From Paenibacillaceae bacterium UBA6304 (GTDB lineage Bacteria; Bacillota; Bacilli; Paenibacillales; Paenibacillaceae), in assembly GCA_002439285.1 (NCBI GenBank), contig DJTQ01000162.1, positions 1-8,343 of the forward strand: a stretch of 8,343 nt of DNA, read 5' to 3'. Numbering within the stretch: position 1 is the stretch's first letter; every line of letters begins with the position of its first letter. The notes beneath the pieces are model-generated. The model was not told the origin of the DNA. It saw nothing but the letters and a program-made list of their open reading frames with translations, and did not search any database. The translations under genes and the position numbers were made by a program. This document shows positions 7,200-8,343 of this stretch, one piece after another.

Positions 7200-7201
7200 C
7201 T

Positions 7202-7213
7202 AGGGGGTGGAGG
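7202..7213 (+). promoter_or_regulatory. Ribosome binding site that fixes the nth start
   Basis: AGGGGGTGGAGG lies immediately before the ATG at 7215 and just outside the repeat. The AGGGGG portion gives a spacing of about seven bases; the GGAGG portion alone would be only one base away. This supports 7215 over the upstream in-frame TTG at 7059, which lies inside the repeat element and has no comparable site. Confidence 0.75.
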
Positions 7214-7214
7214 A

Positions 7215-7883
7215 ATGAATGCTGCTGGGGTGCGCCATATCCTGGACACCATTGCTGCCATGTTTCCGGACGCGCATTGCGAACTGGATCACAGTAATGC
7301 TTTTGAATTGACGATCGCAGTGCTGTTATCGGCGCAATGCACAGATGCGACCGTAAATAAAGTGACCGCGGATTTGTTCCAGAAATACAAGACACCCGAA
7401 GACTACGTCTCCGTCCCGTTGGAAGAGTTGGAACAGGATATCCGCAGAATCGGGCTGTTCCGCAGCAAGGCCAAGCACATTCATAACCTGTGCCGGATTC
7501 TGATTGAACAGTACGGCGGAGAGGTGCCGAGCGAACATGATAAGCTCGTGGAATTGCCGGGCGTCGGCAGAAAAACGGCAAATGTGGTTGTTTCCAATGC
7601 ATTTGGCGTGCCTGCGATCGCGGTCGATACACATGTTGAGCGAGTTAGCAAACGGCTTGCGCTGGCGAATTGGAACGATTCGGTATTGGAAGTTGAGAAG
7701 AAGTTGATGAAGCGGGTCCCTCGGGAAGAATGGACATTGACGCATCACCGTCTGATCTTTTTTGGCCGATACCATTGCAAAGCGCAGAACCCGAAGTGCC
7801 AGGTATGTCCGTTGCTCGATGTGTGCAGAGAAGGCAAGAAACGTATGAAAAGGTCACAAGTCAGTAAAAATATAGAAGAGTGA
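7215..7883 (+). CDS. nth: Endonuclease III (DNA N-glycosylase/AP lyase)
   Basis: A 222-residue base-excision-repair enzyme that removes oxidised pyrimidines from DNA and cuts the resulting abasic site by beta-elimination. The length agrees with the usual 210-220 residues. LSAQCTD (38-44) matches the family. The helix-hairpin-helix is LPGVGRKTA (114-122) and contains the catalytic Lys120. The catalytic Asp138 is in VDTHVERVSKRL. The four 4Fe-4S cysteines are 188, 195, 198 and 204 in the exact C-x6-C-x2-C-x5-C spacing. Sequence and length closely resemble B. subtilis Nth from memory. The frame stays open upstream to a TTG at 7059, but those 52 codons are translated repeat element and basic low-quality sequence, so 7215 is preferred. 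No promoter is evident between the SLH terminator and this gene outside the repeats, so transcription must begin inside an element or read through. Confidence 0.97.
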   Translation: MNAAGVRHILDTIAAMFPDAHCELDHSNAFELTIAVLLSAQCTDATVNKVTADLFQKYKTPEDYVSVPLEELEQDIRRIGLFRSKAKHIHNLCRILIEQYGGEVPSEHDKLVELPGVGRKTANVVVSNAFGVPAIAVDTHVERVSKRLALANWNDSVLEVEKKLMKRVPREEWTLTHHRLIFFGRYHCKAQNPKCQVCPLLDVCREGKKRMKRSQVSKNIEE

Positions 7884-7903
7884 CGAAAAAAGACAACGAT
7901 AGT

Positions 7904-7908
7904 AGAGG
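7904..7908 (+). promoter_or_regulatory. Ribosome binding site favouring the start at 7918
   Basis: AGAGG lies nine bases before the ATG at 7918, a normal spacing, but directly touches the earlier in-frame ATG at 7909, which could hardly use it. A second weak GAGG (7911-7914) is three bases from 7918. This favours the shorter protein beginning MKCISVY. Confidence 0.55.
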
Positions 7909-7917
7909 ATGAGGATC

Positions 7918-8205
7918 ATGAAGTGTATTTCTGTCTATACTGACAACTTTGAATTATTTTCTGACGTATTTGAGAAAGTTATTGAGATCGAATTACAGGA
8001 AAATGACGAGCGTGAGCTGGATGGCATCACGGTCAGCGATTCCGGCGAAGTGCCTAAGCATTATCTAGAGCGTATGTCGGTTAAACCGGAAGTGGTTGTG
8101 ATGAAAGACCGCACGAAAGGGATTACGATTTTGCAGCACGGTAAAGTGTTTGAAATTCTGATTCCTTCCGAAGCGGATCAAGTTGAATCGGCTTCCTTGT
8201 CATAA
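7918..8205 (+). CDS. Small conserved-looking protein of unknown function
   Basis: A 95-residue acidic soluble protein with no signal peptide, no transmembrane segment and only one cysteine (Cys3). I do not recognise a family with confidence. The N-terminal part (MKCISVYTDNFELFSDVFEK) reads as a beta strand followed by an amphipathic helix. The C-terminal half has alternating strand-like segments (EVVVMKD, GITILQHG, KVFEILIP), so a compact alpha/beta fold is likely. It starts 34 bases after the nth stop, with no terminator between, and ends 20 bases before one, so it is probably co-transcribed with nth. That pairing does not by itself prove a repair role. Codon use and reading-frame quality are like those of its neighbours, so it is very likely a real gene. 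The alternative start at 7909 would add only Met-Arg-Ile. Confidence 0.8.
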   Translation: MKCISVYTDNFELFSDVFEKVIEIELQENDERELDGITVSDSGEVPKHYLERMSVKPEVVVMKDRTKGITILQHGKVFEILIPSEADQVESASLS

Positions 8206-8225
8206 GATAATAAGCTCACGTTAAT

Positions 8226-8260
8226 TCGGTCGTTGGGAGAAGTTCCCGGCGGCCGATTTT
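8226..8260 (+). terminator. Intrinsic terminator after the nth operon
   Basis: TCGGTCGTTGGGA (8226-8238) pairs with TCCCGGCGGCCGA (8244-8256) over 13 positions, three of them G-T, around loop GAAGT. TTTT follows at 8257-8260. It begins 20 bases after the stop of the small gene. Confidence 0.85.
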
Positions 8261-8302
8261 ATTATGATCATGAAATTAATTGGCTGATTTCCCGCAGAAG
8301 GC

Positions 8303-8331
8303 TTCCAAGTCCATGTAAGGTAGGTTAAAAT
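8303..8331 (+). promoter_or_regulatory. Weak candidate SigA promoter for a gene beyond the window
   Basis: TTCCAA (8303-8308), a 17-base spacer, then TAAAAT (8326-8331). The -10 matches TATAAT at five of six positions, the -35 matches TTGACA at only three. The position after a terminator and at the start of a new intergenic region is suitable, but the downstream gene is not visible. Confidence 0.3.
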
Positions 8332-8343
8332 AAATGTGTTTAA

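Noticed and set aside
6825..7200. CRISPR array or tandem minisatellite
   Set aside because: Only two units of 187 bases are present and there are no short repeats with unique spacers. The unit has internal fold structure instead.
7326..7775. Reverse-strand frames of about 148 residues over nth
   Set aside because: They overlap the strongly conserved nth coding sequence and show no family resemblance or start signals.

Overview
The window looks like chromosomal DNA from a Paenibacillus-type member of the Bacillales. The reasons are moderate GC content, strong AGGAGG-like ribosome binding sites, SLH-domain surface proteins, amidases with a copper-amine-oxidase-like N-domain plus AMIN plus Amidase_3, GerMN lipoproteins, and an endonuclease III very close to that of Bacillus subtilis as I remember it. 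The genus is an inference from protein architecture. All convincing genes are on the + strand.

Positions 2-3957 hold a tandemly duplicated two-gene cassette. Each copy has a secreted zinc-dependent N-acetylmuramoyl-L-alanine amidase followed by a GerMN lipoprotein. The first amidase is cut by the window edge, and its cassette ends at a clear intrinsic terminator (1712-1746). The second cassette is complete. It is preceded by a strong match to an ECF sigma factor promoter (AAC-N16-CGTC, 1769-1794), which suggests cell-envelope-stress control. A large SLH-anchored surface protein (4030-6759) follows 72 bases later with no terminator between, so it may be co-transcribed. Beyond its three SLH repeats it carries about nine degenerate 70-80 residue beta-rich repeats. 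A strong terminator (6776-6818) ends this block. Together these genes look like a peptidoglycan-remodelling and surface-coat module.

Positions 6819-7200 are filled by two almost identical 182-nt elements in tandem (period 187, one mismatch inside the element). Each can fold into one long imperfect closing arm of about 37 base pairs that encloses three hairpins. They sit exactly between the terminator and the ribosome binding site of nth. They could be a duplicated structured RNA or a MITE-like intergenic repeat. I do not recognise the family, and this is the most notable unexplained structure in the window.

Positions 7215-8260 hold nth (endonuclease III, base excision repair), a 95-residue conserved-looking protein of unknown function, and a terminator. 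The remaining 83 bases contain only a weak possible promoter for a gene beyond the edge.

Two long reading frames need start corrections. The nth frame opens inside the repeat, but the real start is 7215. The small protein starts best at 7918 rather than 7909.
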